DNA from: Budorcas taxicolor
Lineage: Eukaryota; Chordata; Mammalia; Artiodactyla; Bovidae
Assembly (NCBI RefSeq): GCF_023091745.1
Contig: NC_068922.1
Coordinates: 83,237,533 to 83,301,532 of the forward strand
Length of the DNA: 64,000 nt
Direction: 5' to 3'
This document shows, piece after piece, positions 30,413 to 40,995 of this stretch. Position 1 is the first letter of the stretch, and each line of letters starts with the position of its first letter. Below the pieces are notes generated by a model that ran no database searches, was not told where the DNA came from, and saw nothing but the letters and a program-made list of their open reading frames with translations. The position numbers and the translations under genes are program-made.

Positions 30413-31057
30413 ACACAACCAGGTTACCTAAAGAGGCCACAGCCAAAGGTTTATAAGTATCACGATACTTCTGTAAAATTAAAACCCTCCTTCCTTCCTT
30501 TTCAGCCTCCCCCATCCCCCCCCACCCCTGCCCCCACCAGCATGTTCAGACGAGGGCCTGGGGACCAGCTAGCAACCACCAGCAAGAGCTCCGTAACTCT
30601 CAACCCTCAGCTCGAAGGCGAAGGGCCTTGCTTCCAGGTTGGGGAACGCATCCTGAATTCTAAACAAAGCCCAACATTCAACACTGCATGTTTTTCTCTT
30701 AACAGTTTACTTTCCTCGCAACTAATGTGATTAGGCATTCACAGGGATGGATATACAGTTTTATTAGGATGATGACAAGTGATTTGATGGTAATTAAGCA
30801 AGGGAGTGTTTCACACAATGCCCACTCCACTTAAGAAATAAACTCTATGTTTTGCTAGATTCACAGGCAAAGGGGGAAAAAACATTCGAAAAGTATTAAC
30901 AGCTGAATATGGGAACTATTTTAGGGACCTGGATAATCTTAAGAAAGTGAGAATTCTCATCCATACAGAAGAATGGGAAAAATACAAAAGATCAATATAA
31001 AGATGTATATTACAAAGCCAGTGTCACAGTCCTGTTTTACTTAAAAAAAGAAAAAAG
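30413..31057. other. Unique sequence with a C-rich patch
   Basis: No gene recognised. 30488-30540 is C-rich (runs CCCCCCCC). 30541-30730 has a chance 62-codon frame. Confidence 0.45.
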
Positions 31058-31390
31058 GCAGCATCTTAAATGTATATCAATAGAGGGATGAATCCATAAA
31101 CTGGGATTTTATGTAGCATTTAAAAGAATGAGGCAGAATGATGGACACTCCTTCTGTGGAAAGGTGGCTGTGCTACACTGATAAGGAAAAACCTGCTGTA
31201 GGTGGTTCTTATTTTTAAAAGAAATTCAATCAATATGTGCATGTTTATCCATATATTGAAAAGTGATTCAAGGACACATGTCAAACTGGCATGGGGTAAC
31301 GTCTAGGGAGTGAACTTGGGTCTAAAATTACAATAAGCACACATTATTTTGTATTTGTAAAATATATTAAAACATTTTATTTTTTTTTAA
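31058..31390 (+). mobile_element. Old L1 (L1MA-like) 3' UTR, sense
   Basis: Landmarks in L1 3' UTR order: GCATCTTAAATGTATATCAA, GTAGCATTTAAAAGAATGAG, GATAAGGAAAAACCTGCTGT, CAAGGACACATGTCAAACTG and a final AAATATATTAAAACATTTTA. Confidence 0.6.
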
Positions 31391-31534
31391 AGTTAAGCTA
31401 AAGCAAAAATCAAAAAACAAACAAAAGCCAGGAGCCAAAGAATTACAGGAGTAACACAATTGTTGCAAGGAAACTGCACCAGGTTGACAAGGCACTTCCT
31501 CCTCACCATTCCTACCCCCAGCCCCCAACCCCCA

Positions 31535-31535
<1 letters not shown>

Positions 31536-31577
<42 letters not shown>
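31536..31577 (+). repeat. (CA)n microsatellite, about 21 units
   Basis: An uninterrupted CA run after a C-rich lead-in (CCCCCAACCCCCACC). Likely polymorphic. The Thr/His and Val/Cys repeat peptides from it are not proteins. Confidence 0.96.
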
Positions 31578-31580
<3 letters not shown>

Positions 31581-32867
31581 ACTTCAGCTTTCCCAGGAAA
31601 TATCATTTATGTTTCAATATAAATGAAACAATTTATATTAACTGGATTACAGGAGAAAATCTGTCTAAATTAGGAAGAAAGTAAGTTTATACAATAGAAC
31701 AAAGGGACCTGATCTTGTATTAAGATTCTAAAGCCCTGTTAGTCGTTGTGTAGGAAAACAATTATGTCCAATAAAGAGTCTCTCAACATCTTCACCACTT
31801 TCTTATCCGATCCACCTGTCACACAGCGAGGGTTGAATATTCTTCTCATTCTTGTATACAAAATACTAGACAGTGGCGTAAAACACTTCAATGACTTTAT
31901 TTAACTGACATACATCCAAATACACTCTCCCAAGGTAGGAAAGAGACAGAAATGACATTGCAGAGCTTCCAGCTGACTCCACCTGGCCACCACAGTCAAT
32001 GAGTATAAATGGTTCTGAGTGACAGCAGTTCTCCCTGCCACCCTAGTCACTGGACACAGGATGACCCAGGGACAGCGGGTCGTATGGCTCGTGGGCATGG
32101 GCAGTGGCATCTGGAAAGCGAGCCCCAGGGTAAACCCAGGCACCACGCAATGGTCAGTTTTACTGTAGCCTGAAGTGGAGAAGGACTGTCTACGCATTAT
32201 ATCCAAGTGTGAGCGTATACAGAAGATCTGACATGTCTGACTAGACAGCGGTTGTGAACAGTCTTGTGTCAGAAAACCCCGTAAACAAGACTGAAAGGCA
32301 AACCATTATCTATGAAAGAATACTTTCTAAAACACTAATCCCTTACGAAGCACATAACACAAATCAGTGAGAAAAAGGCAAATCCTGCATTGGAAAGAAA
32401 ATGGACAGAGGATGCAAAAAGGAACCTTAGAGTAAAGAGTAATACACAGAACAAAACACTCAGCCATACAGTCACCAGAGGAACGCGAAGGACAGGTGAT
32501 GACAGCTTTAATCAGCGGCGGAAAGATGTTTTTTTTTTAAGATGTAAAGGAGATCATTTGGGGGAACATATATTAATGAGATGTCCTCCATTGCTTTTCC
32601 ACCCTTAATCCTTCCCACAGCCATTCTGCTTAAGTCAGTCATTTGCTCCATGGGAGGTTAGGGATCTTACAGTGAACTGCAGAAAGGGAAGGAGGGCAGA
32701 AGGAAGACAACAGTCCACGTTTAGCCTCTGACTAACATAATTGTGTGGGTTTTTTTTTTGAGCTTCTAGCCTCAAGAAAATAAACTCAACATTTTCATGA
32801 TTGTCCCAAACTAAAGAAAGGTAAGACTGACAGAAAATGCTAGCTTGATGGGGCTCCTAATTTTCAA
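31578..32867. other. Unique sequence
   Basis: No gene recognised. A 101-codon minus frame at 31901-32206 shows no domain. T-runs lie at about 32529-32538 and 32751-32759. Confidence 0.45.
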
Positions 32868-33215
32868 GGGAGGTCAAAGACAGTTTTTCCTAAGAGGTGG
32901 CATTTCATCTAAGACCTGAGGAAGAGAAGTCGGACAGGCAGCGGCCGGAGGAGGAGTGAGCCAGGCAGGAGCTGAGGCCCTGTGGCGAGGCCGGCTCTGC
33001 CCCACCAGAGAGGAGCAGAGGCGGACGCGAGCAGCCTGTGCGGAAGGCGGGGGCAGACGCGGGAAGGCGCGCAGGCCGCCCTCGCCCGCCGCCTCCTGTC
33101 CCACCTGGGGCGCTCTTCCACCTGCCACGGGGGTCTGAGCCTCTGCAGGCGAAGACGGGGCACGGGGCGAGGTCAGGCCCAGAAGCGTCCTGGGGCTTCT
33201 TCACGTCCTGGCTGA
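32868..33215 (-). mobile_element. L2 LINE, antisense, unusually CpG-rich
   Basis: Antisense L2 landmarks: AGAGGTGGCATTTCATCTAA, GACCTGAGGAAGAG, GCAGGAGCTGAGGCCCTGTG and GAGGCCGGCTCTGCCCCACC at the usual gene-proximal positions. The part 32935-33175 keeps many CpGs (for example GGACGCGAGCAGCCTGTGCG, GACGCGGGAAGGCGCGCAGG). An old L2 would normally have lost CpGs by methylation decay, so this could be a small CpG island. The open frames here result from the high GC content. Confidence 0.6.
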
Positions 33216-33254
33216 GATGCTTAGGAGCCAGCATGCCACACAGGAAGCAATGAC

Positions 33255-33832
33255 AGATTTGACTTTCCTGGACTCCAAAATCACTGCAAACAGTGACTGC
33301 AGCCGTGAAACTAAAAGAGCTTACTTCTTGGAAGGAAAGCGATGACAAACTAGACAGTGTATTATAATAAAAAGCAGAGATAGCACTTTGCAGACAAAGG
33401 TCGATACAGTCAAAACTATGGTTTATCCAGCAGTTATGTACGAAATGTGAGAGTTGGGCCATAAAAACGGCTGAGCGCTGTGGTGCTGGAGAAGACTTTT
33501 GAGAGTCCCTTGGAGTCAAAGGAGATAAAAGTCAATCTTAAAGGAAATCAACCCTGAATATTCATTGGAAGGACTGATGCTGAAACTGAAGCTCCAATAA
33601 TTTGGCCGCCTGATGTGAAGAGCTGACTCACTGGAAAGGACTCTGATGCTGGGAAAATTGAAGGCAAAAGGAGAAGGGGGCAGCAGAGGGTGAGATGGTT
33701 AGATAGCACCACCAACTCAATGGACATGAATTTGAGCAAATTCCGGGAGACAGTGGAGGACAGAGGAGATTGGCATGCTGCAATCCATGGGTTCACAAAG
33801 AGTTGGACATGACTTAGCAAATAAACAATAGT
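33255..33832 (+). mobile_element. BovB LINE 3' part, sense, diverged
   Basis: It starts at TGGACTCCAAAATCACTGCA, goes through CAGACAAAGGTCGATACAGT and TTGGAAGGACTGATGCTGAA, and ends AGAGTTGGACATGACTTAGC. It shows many substitutions and small deletions and the terminal CTGAA repeats are lost, so it is one of the older BovB copies here. Confidence 0.9.
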
Positions 33833-34883
33833 GTCAAACCCACGTCCTCTCTTGTCCGGAAGCTCGCATGTTGAGACAGTGAGGTCACACTGCAGAGGGG
33901 TACAGGGCCCTTCAATTCTCTTGAAGGAGAAACTTGTCTAATCATGTAACATGAAAGCTGCACTGGATTTTTTTGGATTTGATAAAAATAAGCTGTACTG
34001 CATCATTTAACAGATTCATAGAAGATGCTAACATTTTTAAACATTTTCTTCAGATTTGGGGTTCACTAATACACTCAGAACTGAAATCTGCAGTGTTCGT
34101 GTGAAAATTTTCTACAGTTCTTGTTGAGTTACCAGATTGCTCTTTTTTATGTATTTATAAGTTGTGCATTTTCAACTGACTTCAGAGCACTAATAGTCTT
34201 GCACACACACACACACAAAGTGATTTTAAGCAAGGTCTGCCGTGTATGGCAAACTGAGACAGTCTGGTAGGGAAAATCACGCTGTCATCAAGGACTCATT
34301 AGAAACAAAATCCTTAGCTGTAATTTATGAACAAGGAGCACAGAACAATAATTTAGATAATAAGAGTACATCCAAGAAAAAACTATTAAAGTGAGACAAA
34401 AGTGAAGCAGAGTTTTCTGCGATGTTGATATCTTGCCCATCGATCATTTTCATCAGTACCTAAGGAAATTAAGCCGGGTAGTTCCTAATAACTTAAAAAT
34501 GCAAATGCCAACAAACTTCAAGTTTCTTTTCTCATATTTCTTAGAGGTGTAGGTTCAGCATGTCATGAACCACAGAAGGGAAAGGAGAGAAAGAACCAAA
34601 CTGCCTGGGCGCTGGGAAGCAGACTGTCAGCGGAGGTGGGCAGGTTCACTTTATTTCTGTTAAAAGAAGGAACACCTTGAGGGTCCACAGGATGCCTCGC
34701 ATCTGGCTTTTTCACCAACTTTCTCGAGTGGACGGTCCAGCAAGAACGGTGCCTCTGTCTCATCTCTCCGCCGGCTGTTGCTCCCGCAATGGACAGGTCT
34801 GATTCCATTATAACCAGCATCCCAGGCCGTTTGCCTGGGACTAGGCGCCTGGCAGAACCGTGCGGACACTGCCAGGGAGCAGA
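33833..34883. other. Unique sequence with a short (CA)8
   Basis: (CA)8 lies at 34202-34217. AT-rich DNA around 34300-34560, such as TAATTTATGAACAAGGAGCA and AATAATTTAGATAATAAGAG, may be conserved non-coding DNA. No gene recognised. Confidence 0.45.
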
Positions 34884-34908
34884 CCCTAGCCCTAACCCTA
34901 ACCCTAAC
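34884..34908 (+). repeat. Interstitial telomere-like repeat (CCCTAA)4
   Basis: Four consecutive units, CCCTAG then CCCTAA three times, plus one C. This is the vertebrate telomere C-strand motif. It is embedded in otherwise unique GC-moderate sequence, so it is a short interstitial telomeric site and no chromosome end. Confidence 0.9.
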
Positions 34909-35129
34909 ACCGAGGGAGACCACGGCACGTGGACATCCAGGTTTAGTCTGGGAGACCTCCTCCAGCCAGGCAGGTTTACTGGGCCCAGCTGGGGGCAGAG
35001 CCTGCGGGGTGGCGTCCACGCCTGTGGGGCCTCAGGGACTCTGAGCGCAGAAGCCCCACAGCGCATCCCCAGCATCTCTCAGCTCTGCCCAGTCTCTGTT
35101 GGGGGCTCAAGAATCATCAGCAAACAAGC

Positions 35130-35365
35130 CATTCTTTTTTTGGAAAAACTATTTGTTTTTAATTGGAGGATAATTGCTTTACAATATCGTGTTGTTTCTG
35201 CCATACGTCACCATGAATCAGCCGTAAGTATTCCTGTGCTCCCTCCCTCTTGAACCCCACTGCCACCCCTCTAGCTTGTCACAGAGCTCCAGGTTTGAGC
35301 TCCCTGCATCATACAGCAAATTCCTATTGGCTATCTATTTTACATATAGTAATCTATATGTTTCA
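35130..35365 (-). mobile_element. Bovine-type L1, 3' terminal part, antisense (5'-inverted copy)
   Basis: The antisense of the L1 3' end: T-run at 35136-35142, AATTGGAGGATAATTGCTTT, GTTTCTGCCATACGTCACCA, TGTCACAGAGCTCCAGGTTT, CATACAGCAAATTCCTATTG and CTATTTTACATATAGTAATC. It is joined at about 35365 to the neighbouring upstream piece of the same element in the opposite orientation. Confidence 0.85.
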
Positions 35366-35668
35366 ATGGAAGCAACCTAGATGTCCATCAACAGATGAGT
35401 GGATAAAGAAGTTGTGGTACATATGTACAATGGAATATTACTCGGCCATAAAAAGGAATGGATTTGAGTCAGTTCTAATGAGCTGGGTGAACCAAGAGCC
35501 TATTATACAGAGTGAAGTAAGTCAAAAAGAGAAAAATATTGTAAATCAACGCATATATATGGAATCTAGAAAATTGGTGCTGATGAACCTATCTGCAGGG
35601 CAGCAACAGAGAAGCAGGCAGAGAGCAGACTTACGGACACAGTGGGGGAAGGGGGGGCGAGTCAAGCC
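35366..35668 (+). mobile_element. Bovine-type L1, 3' UTR upstream part, inverted
   Basis: Sense L1: AGCAACCTAGATGTCCATCA, GTGGTACATATGTACAATGG, AATATTACTCGGCCATAAAA, TCTAATGAGCTGGGTGAACC and GAGTGAAGTAAGTCAAAAAG. In an intact L1 this lies just upstream of the part found in antisense at 35130-35365. Such an inverted junction is the signature of twin priming during L1 insertion. CAAGCC near both outer ends (about 35129 and 35664) may be the remains of the TSD. Confidence 0.85.
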
Positions 35669-36825
35669 GCCACTTGATGGACCTTCCTGGCCCCATCTGC
35701 CCTGGGGAAAGGAACCCAAGTCCCCCTTCCCCATTTGCTGGAAGGGAACCTGGCAGCGCCTACAAAGAATGGGCCCAGAGACCTCTCCATAGCAGGAGCG
35801 AGACAAGCAGAGCACGCAGGACCTCTGAGATGGCTGGGGGTGGAGAGCGGGGCATCTGTGGTTCAGGCGTCCATTTGGAAGGAACGAAAGGCGTGAGAAA
35901 GCTCCTGAAACCTGTCCTGTCTCGTGGGTTTGAAACTGCCATCTCATTGGTGGTTCCCTTGAATTCAAAGAGATATCAAAATATGGTCCAGTCCAGAAGA
36001 GAGAAATGCCCTCAAGCTGGGAAGACTCCACTGCTGTACTCCAGGGGCGAGAAGCAGGTGGAACGGCTTAAGGAAGGAAAAACCGCAAAACGGTAAGAAA
36101 AGTCAGATCAGAAATTAGGAGGAATGAGACGAAATACGGAGAGAGAGCAGAGAGAGCTTTTCTCCTTCTCCCAGATTTGCAGAGTAGACTTTAAGGAAAA
36201 ATTTACACACACACACGATTCCACAGCAGTTCTGCTCTCCCCTCACACTCACCGCAGCGCTCTCCAGCCATGAACCTGACTCTGTCCCCTTGTCACCTTG
36301 TAAACACCCAGCACCCGACTGAAAACCCTGCTTTGAACTCACAGCCACTTCTGGAACTCTTGATCACTTTCAGCTTCTCCCCAGAAGCCCCGTTCCATGA
36401 CTGGCTCCAGTTCTGGATTGTTTTTAGGCCATTTGTTCCTCACAGAAAGTCATGGGACACTTTAAACTCTTGGTGCATGGCGTGGCTTAGATTTTTGTAA
36501 ATAACTGTTGTTCCCTTCCTGTTCATTTCTTGCATTTATTTTTTAAATATGGAAACACCACAGAACTTCATGATGACATATAATCCAGATTATTTGAGGA
36601 ATCATTCTCTTTGCTATGAACATTTTATTCTCATTTACTCTCACTTTATTTTGAGAAAGTGTGTCCTTTGGACAAAATTACAAAGTGAAAAAAAATTGCT
36701 CAACAATATGTTCCAGTTAAAAGATAAATCTCTTCCTTAAAAACAGCTGCAACTTGAATAGCACAGATTTCTATTTCAGAGTAAAATTATTTCCTCACAA
36801 CAATCTTCATTCTAGAAGAAAAGTT
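35669..36825. other. Unique sequence
   Basis: No gene recognised. A 140-codon plus frame (35674-36096) ends close to a GTAAGA donor-like site, but starts inside L1-adjacent sequence, has no acceptor-like start and no domain. (CA) run of six units at about 36207-36218. Confidence 0.45.
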
Positions 36826-36907
36826 AGGAGTGGCTATGTGACCTTGGTAAGGAAAGCAGGGTCTCAATTTCCTCATCTATAGAATAGGGATAATACTAGA
36901 AATTATT
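36826..36907 (+). mobile_element. MIR SINE fragment, sense
   Basis: GTGGCTATGTGACCTTGGTA, then TCTCAATTTCCTCATCTATA and GAATAGGGATAATACTAG. Confidence 0.75.
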
Positions 36908-36909
36908 CT

Positions 36910-37012
36910 CATCTGGAAAATCCCGTGGACAGAGGAGCCTGGCAGGCTATAGTCCATGGGGTCACAAAGAGTCAGACACGATTGAGTGGCTGAGCCTGCA
37001 CACACACAACAC
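36910..37012 (+). mobile_element. Bov-tA/BovA SINE 3' part, sense
   Basis: It keeps only the BovB-derived half: GGAAAATCCCGTGGACAGAG, CCATGGGGTCACAAAGAGTC and GACACGATTGAGTGGC. It ends with a CACACACAAC tail. The next block, 37013-37397, is unique with no feature recognised. Confidence 0.83.
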
Positions 37013-37397
37013 TAGAGATAAGGGCTCATATTGAAGGGGTGTTTCTAGATGGCACCTCTTTCTCTGGGAGGTCCCCTCCACCAGGGTCCTCTTCTTGACC
37101 AAGGCAAACACTTTTTCCAATCAGATTCTCTCTCTTGGGGTCTGGAATTAGGGTTCAGACATAGCCAGTCACATCACACGAGGAAAGTAAAGCTGCCCAG
37201 TTTAGGCTGAGCCTTCTCCTGCTCACAGAGTGAAGCCGAGAAAGTGGGTCAGCAGACATGAAGGAGTGAGGCTCAGATGGACAGAGGCATGGAGGGAGGT
37301 GCACAGGTCCAAGCAGCCTCCAGAGTTCCTGCTGACGGTCCACTTCTCAAATCGGGTTCTATGAGGAATGGCCACATGCCAACATTCAACTTCCTTC

Positions 37398-37568
37398 AGA
37401 CATCATGGGATGCGGAGAGATGGATAAATAAGAGCGTGGGATTAACAGATACACACTACTATATGTAAAATAGATAAACAACAAGGATATGCTGCATAGC
37501 GTGGGGAACTACATTCAGTAATAACCTACAATGGAAAAGAATCTGAAAAGAAAATACATATATATGAC
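37398..37568 (+). mobile_element. Bovine-type L1 3' UTR, sense (part 1)
   Basis: ATTAACAGATACACACTACT, AACAACAAGGATATGCTGCA, GGAACTACATTCAGTAATAA and ACCTACAATGGAAAAGAATC are typical of the L1 3' UTR. The end of this L1 is found at 38185, after three SINE insertions. Confidence 0.85.
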
Positions 37569-37570
37569 AT

Positions 37571-37679
37571 AGTGGTAGTTTAGTCACTAAGTCGTGTCCA
37601 ACTGGTGGGATCCCACGGACTGTAGCCCACCAGGCTCCTCTGTCCATAGGATTTCCTAGGCAAAAATACTGGAGTGGGA
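37571..37679 (-). mobile_element. Bov-tA SINE, antisense, half
   Basis: It has TTTAGTCACTAAGTCGTGTC, CTGTAGCCCACCAGGCTCCT and AAAAATACTGGAGTGGG. The tRNA head is missing. Confidence 0.85.
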
Positions 37680-37684
37680 TATAT

Positions 37685-37897
37685 GGGATTCCCCAGTGGC
37701 TTAGATGGTAAAGAGTCTGCCTGAAATGTGGAAGACCCAGGTTAGATCCCTGGATCAGAAAGATCCCCTGGAGAAGGAAATGGCAACCCACTCCATTATT
37801 CTTGCCTGGAAAATTCCATGGACAGAGGAGCCTGGAGGGCTACAATCCATGGGGTCGCAAAGAGTTGGACACAACTGAATGACTTCATTTTCCTTTT
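37685..37897 (+). mobile_element. Bov-tA SINE, sense
   Basis: Full-length copy from GGGATTCCCCAGTGGCTTAG to GACACAACTGAATGACTTCA. It is back-to-back with the antisense half just upstream, giving a local inverted repeat of about 105 bases. Confidence 0.92.
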
Positions 37898-37945
37898 CCT
37901 CATACATATGTATAAATGTATGAGAATAAGAATATATATTTATAA

Positions 37946-38152
37946 GAATCCCCTGGTGGCTCAGATGGTAAAGAATCTGCCTACAATGCAGGAGACTTGA
38001 GTTCAATCCCTGTGTCAAGAAGATTCTCTGGAGAAGGGAATGGCAACCCACTCCAGAATTCTTGCTGGAGAACACCATGCACAGAGGAGTCTGGAGGGCT
38101 GCATTCCAGGGGTTGCAAAGAGTCAGACATGACTGAGTGTTTAACACTTTCA
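37946..38152 (+). mobile_element. Bov-tA SINE, sense
   Basis: It runs from AATCCCCTGGTGGCTCAGAT to GACATGACTGAGTGTTTAAC, full length. AT-rich sequence (ATAAGAATATATATTTATAA) precedes it. Confidence 0.92.
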
Positions 38153-38184
38153 CTACATAAAGGAATCATTTTGCTCCATACCAG

Positions 38185-38235
38185 ACGCTAACTAAGTCAA
38201 CTATACTTCATTAAAAAAAAATACAAACTAAAAAT
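38185..38235 (+). mobile_element. Bovine-type L1 3' terminus and A-tail (part 2)
   Basis: GCTAACTAAGTCAACTATAC followed by TTCATTAAAAAAAAATAC is the closing L1 sequence. It completes the L1 at 37398. Confidence 0.7.
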
Positions 38236-40437
38236 TTAAAAATTAAAAAATACAAAAATTAGTTTCCCAAAAAAGACATTATCATAGCCTCATTTTCTTT
38301 AAAAAAAGACTACTACTGCCTCCCTCTCCTTTAAAAATTTTTTTTTCATTTTAAATTTTTTGCTAAATGCACCGTAGCTTTGTTTCTCTTTCTGACAACT
38401 GTAAGTATGTTAACTAAAATGCGGAAGGAAAAAGAATGCCAAAGGTATCTCTCTCGATCCACGTTGGCCCTTCAAAGAGAACTCTCTTGTGCAGCCAGAG
38501 CTCCCATCGGTCTCTCTCAGGCACAGATTCCAATTAAAGGGAAACAAGGTCTTTACAGGATGCGATCATTGACATGCAAAGAGGTGACACCAGACCAGCA
38601 TCACAAGCCCAATTACCCAGATGTCTCGCTCAGGTAACAGCCTTTAAACAGTCGAAGGCTCCTTGGCAAATCCTCTCCTTTAGAGAAATTAAAGCCAACA
38701 TTTTATGCAGATGACTTCACATCCTCTTAACAGCTCCTCTCCAAATAATTGAAAGAGCTTCCCATCAGAGAGCTCATCAGGTCAGCAGAGCTTGCAGAGC
38801 CCTGTAATTTGGCCAGAGGAGTTCATTCCAGCTCAAGACCCCATTTGGGTTTCCGAGCAATCATCACTCAGGAGAGGGCTCAAGGTAAGACCTCTTCCGA
38901 CTTGCCCTTTGAAAGAAGCCATGCCTGGGCGGTCCTTGCCGCTACAGATGCGTCACAACAATGCAAGCGGACAAAGTCCAATCTGGCCGCTGGCTGACCG
39001 AGGAGGAAGGTCTGAGAGTCCGGACCCTGCCATGTGTTGATGCAGGGTCTTTAAAAGACTGTTCAAAGAACTTCATCAGTGATTTCTGGAACTTGGAGCA
39101 GGCCAGCATGGAGTGCACAGGTAAACCATTTGCCAGGGCACAGGTGTTAGCACAAAGAACCCTCTTGACTCTCCACACCCAAAGTTCTCTGCTCCGTGCA
39201 TCCGAATGGACCCATTTAGCAATGAACTGGCCCCTAGTTTAGAGAGCAGAAATTCACGCTCATTCTGCAGCCTCAGGGCGCAAATTCAAGGTCTAATTTT
39301 CATGCAAATTGACTCACTCCTTTGTATTTCTAGCTGATATTTTCTCTGGACCCTTGTTAATCAAGGCAAACAGTTCAGTGCAGACTCCTCACCTCCCAAA
39401 CAATAGCACAAAAATATAAAGACTTTGGCAGAGTTAAGTCCAGGGTTCAGAGTGCAAAACTACGCAGAAGGCAAGCTTCCTGCAGTGTAGTCAGTGTCCC
39501 CCACATTTCTAGGGACATTAACAAATTCCTAGAAACGTGGAGGACTCCTCAGTGGTGGAGAAACAAAGCCACACTGGGGCTTTATTTGTTTAGGTGTGTA
39601 CTGACTTCTGGCTTCAGTCCCCGTGTGAACAGCGAAGTAGTTTGTCACGCCACCCTTCTAACAAGAGAAAGCTTAACAAGCTGGAACTCAGTGGTTGGCC
39701 TGGGAGCCCTCAGAGCCGAGGCTGCGCGGCAAGCTGCCATCATGAAGCCTGCAGAGACAGGAGAATTCAGAGGGTCAGGGCCAAGATGGGCTCACCTGGA
39801 GCAGCAGCCGCTGAGACTGGAACTGGCGGCAGCTCTTAGATGGCAAAGTCGATGAACTGCTGAAGGCTGAATAGGAGCCAGCGTGATGCAGGCTGCAATC
39901 CTAGGGGACCCCACCATTTCACGGCCTTTACTTCCAGAATTCCCACCAACTTTTCATGGCAAAGACTCAGGTGGGATCCCCTGGTGGCTCTGAATTGGGG
40001 GGAAGTGTCATCCTTGGGAAACTCACAGAGCCTTCCTCAGATCTCAGGCATCGCTGATCTCAGAGTCTGTACTGCCAGACACATCACAGTTTTCATGACA
40101 CTGTCCTTCAGTGGGATGATTGTTGGACGGGTGGACATTTGCGTGGATGGGTGAATCAACGCATGACGTGGGATCCATGCCCTCAGGGAAATGATAACAC
40201 AGAAATTCCCAAATTTGTCTCACCAAACACTAACACCATAAGCTGTGCCATGGTGCCAAAAGTTCCTCCACGCTCAAAAAAGTTGAAGGAAATGCTCAGT
40301 TTGGCAACTTAAACAGATTTCTTTACTACAAGAGCCCAGATATCACACACCCTTATCTTCCTAGAATTCAGCACATCTGTTGTTAGACACTCAATTAGAT
40401 AATCAAAAGGAGGAAAATAGAGAATAATCCGCTCCTG
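38236..40437. other. Long unique block, possible conserved non-coding DNA
   Basis: More than 2 kb without a recognised repeat, the longest such block in the window. Several stretches look like regulatory DNA: AACAGCTCCTCTCCAAATAA (38730-38749), AATTTTCATGCAAATTGACT (39295-39314) and CTTGTTAATCAAGGCAAACA (39352-39371, with a GTTAATCA-type site). Short frames exist in all phases without domain content. Repeat depletion is a weak sign of constraint. Confidence 0.45.
39302..39316 (+). promoter_or_regulatory. Adjacent octamer and AP-1 motifs
   Basis: The perfect POU octamer ATGCAAAT (39302-39309) is directly followed by the AP-1 core TGACTCA (39310-39316). Both are perfect consensus sites without a gap. 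Short motifs occur by chance, and no expression data are available. Confidence 0.35.
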
Positions 40438-40590
40438 TTCATTCATTCCACAAATATTCACTGAGCATCTAAGCACTGCAGGCACTAAGCCAGGGTCTGT
40501 AAATATATTGGGAGCAAAAATGGGCACACCCTGCCCTCATGGTGGGGGCAGTATGATAGAGGAGATGGACATTGAACAGTCCCACAGGCA
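40438..40590 (-). mobile_element. L2 LINE 3' end, antisense
   Basis: Very clear antisense L2: CATTCATTCCACAAATATTC, ACTGAGCATCTAAGCACTGC and CACACCCTGCCCTCATGGTG followed by GATGGACATTGAACAG. Confidence 0.85.
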
Positions 40591-40850
40591 AGCATAAAAT
40601 TGCAGCTACAACAGAAAAGTAGGGGACAAGATACAGTAAGGCAAACACCCTGGTCAAGGAGGTTAGAAACAGCTAACAAAGGAACCGAGAATTAAAGCAT
40701 TAAGAATGATCAATATGGCAAATGGATGGGGATGGCGGGGCGGTGAGGGCGTTTGCTAGGAACCCGGCAGAGGAGACAGCGTGTGTTACCAAACGTCCCC
40801 TTTGAAGTCCTATAGCAGAGAGAAGCATGGCTCACACAGAGAGTAGAAAT

Positions 40851-40922
40851 GGAGACTTCCCTGGGGATCCAGAGGTTAAGATCTGCCTGCCAATGCAGTG
40901 AAGCCGAAAATAAATAAATATC
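40851..40922 (+). mobile_element. CHR-type SINE, sense, with large internal deletion
   Basis: Head GGAGACTTCCCTGGGGATCC and GATCTGCCTGCCAATGCAG is joined directly to the tail GCCGAAAATAAATAAATA. Confidence 0.72.
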
Positions 40923-40995
40923 CAGCTTTTTAAATACTTAGCAAAATAAAAGAATGGAAATGAGGCCAAAATGGCTGAGAGTAGGGGATTCCACG

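Noticed and set aside
31367..31606. Val/Cys and Thr/His dipeptide repeat proteins
   Set aside because: Translation of the (CA)n microsatellite. The same applies to the frames at 61458-61749 and 47438-47718.
32905..33519. 204-codon minus-strand frame and several overlapping frames near 33000
   Set aside because: It crosses from a diverged BovB into the CpG-rich L2; stops are rare only because of GC content.
34563..35075. 170-codon minus-strand frame and a 154-codon plus-strand frame over the telomere-like repeat
   Set aside because: Both overlap each other and include translated CCCTAA units (NPNPN) or L1 tail. No domain.
35250..35792. 180-codon plus-strand frame
   Set aside because: It begins in antisense L1, crosses the inversion junction and continues in sense L1 3' UTR.
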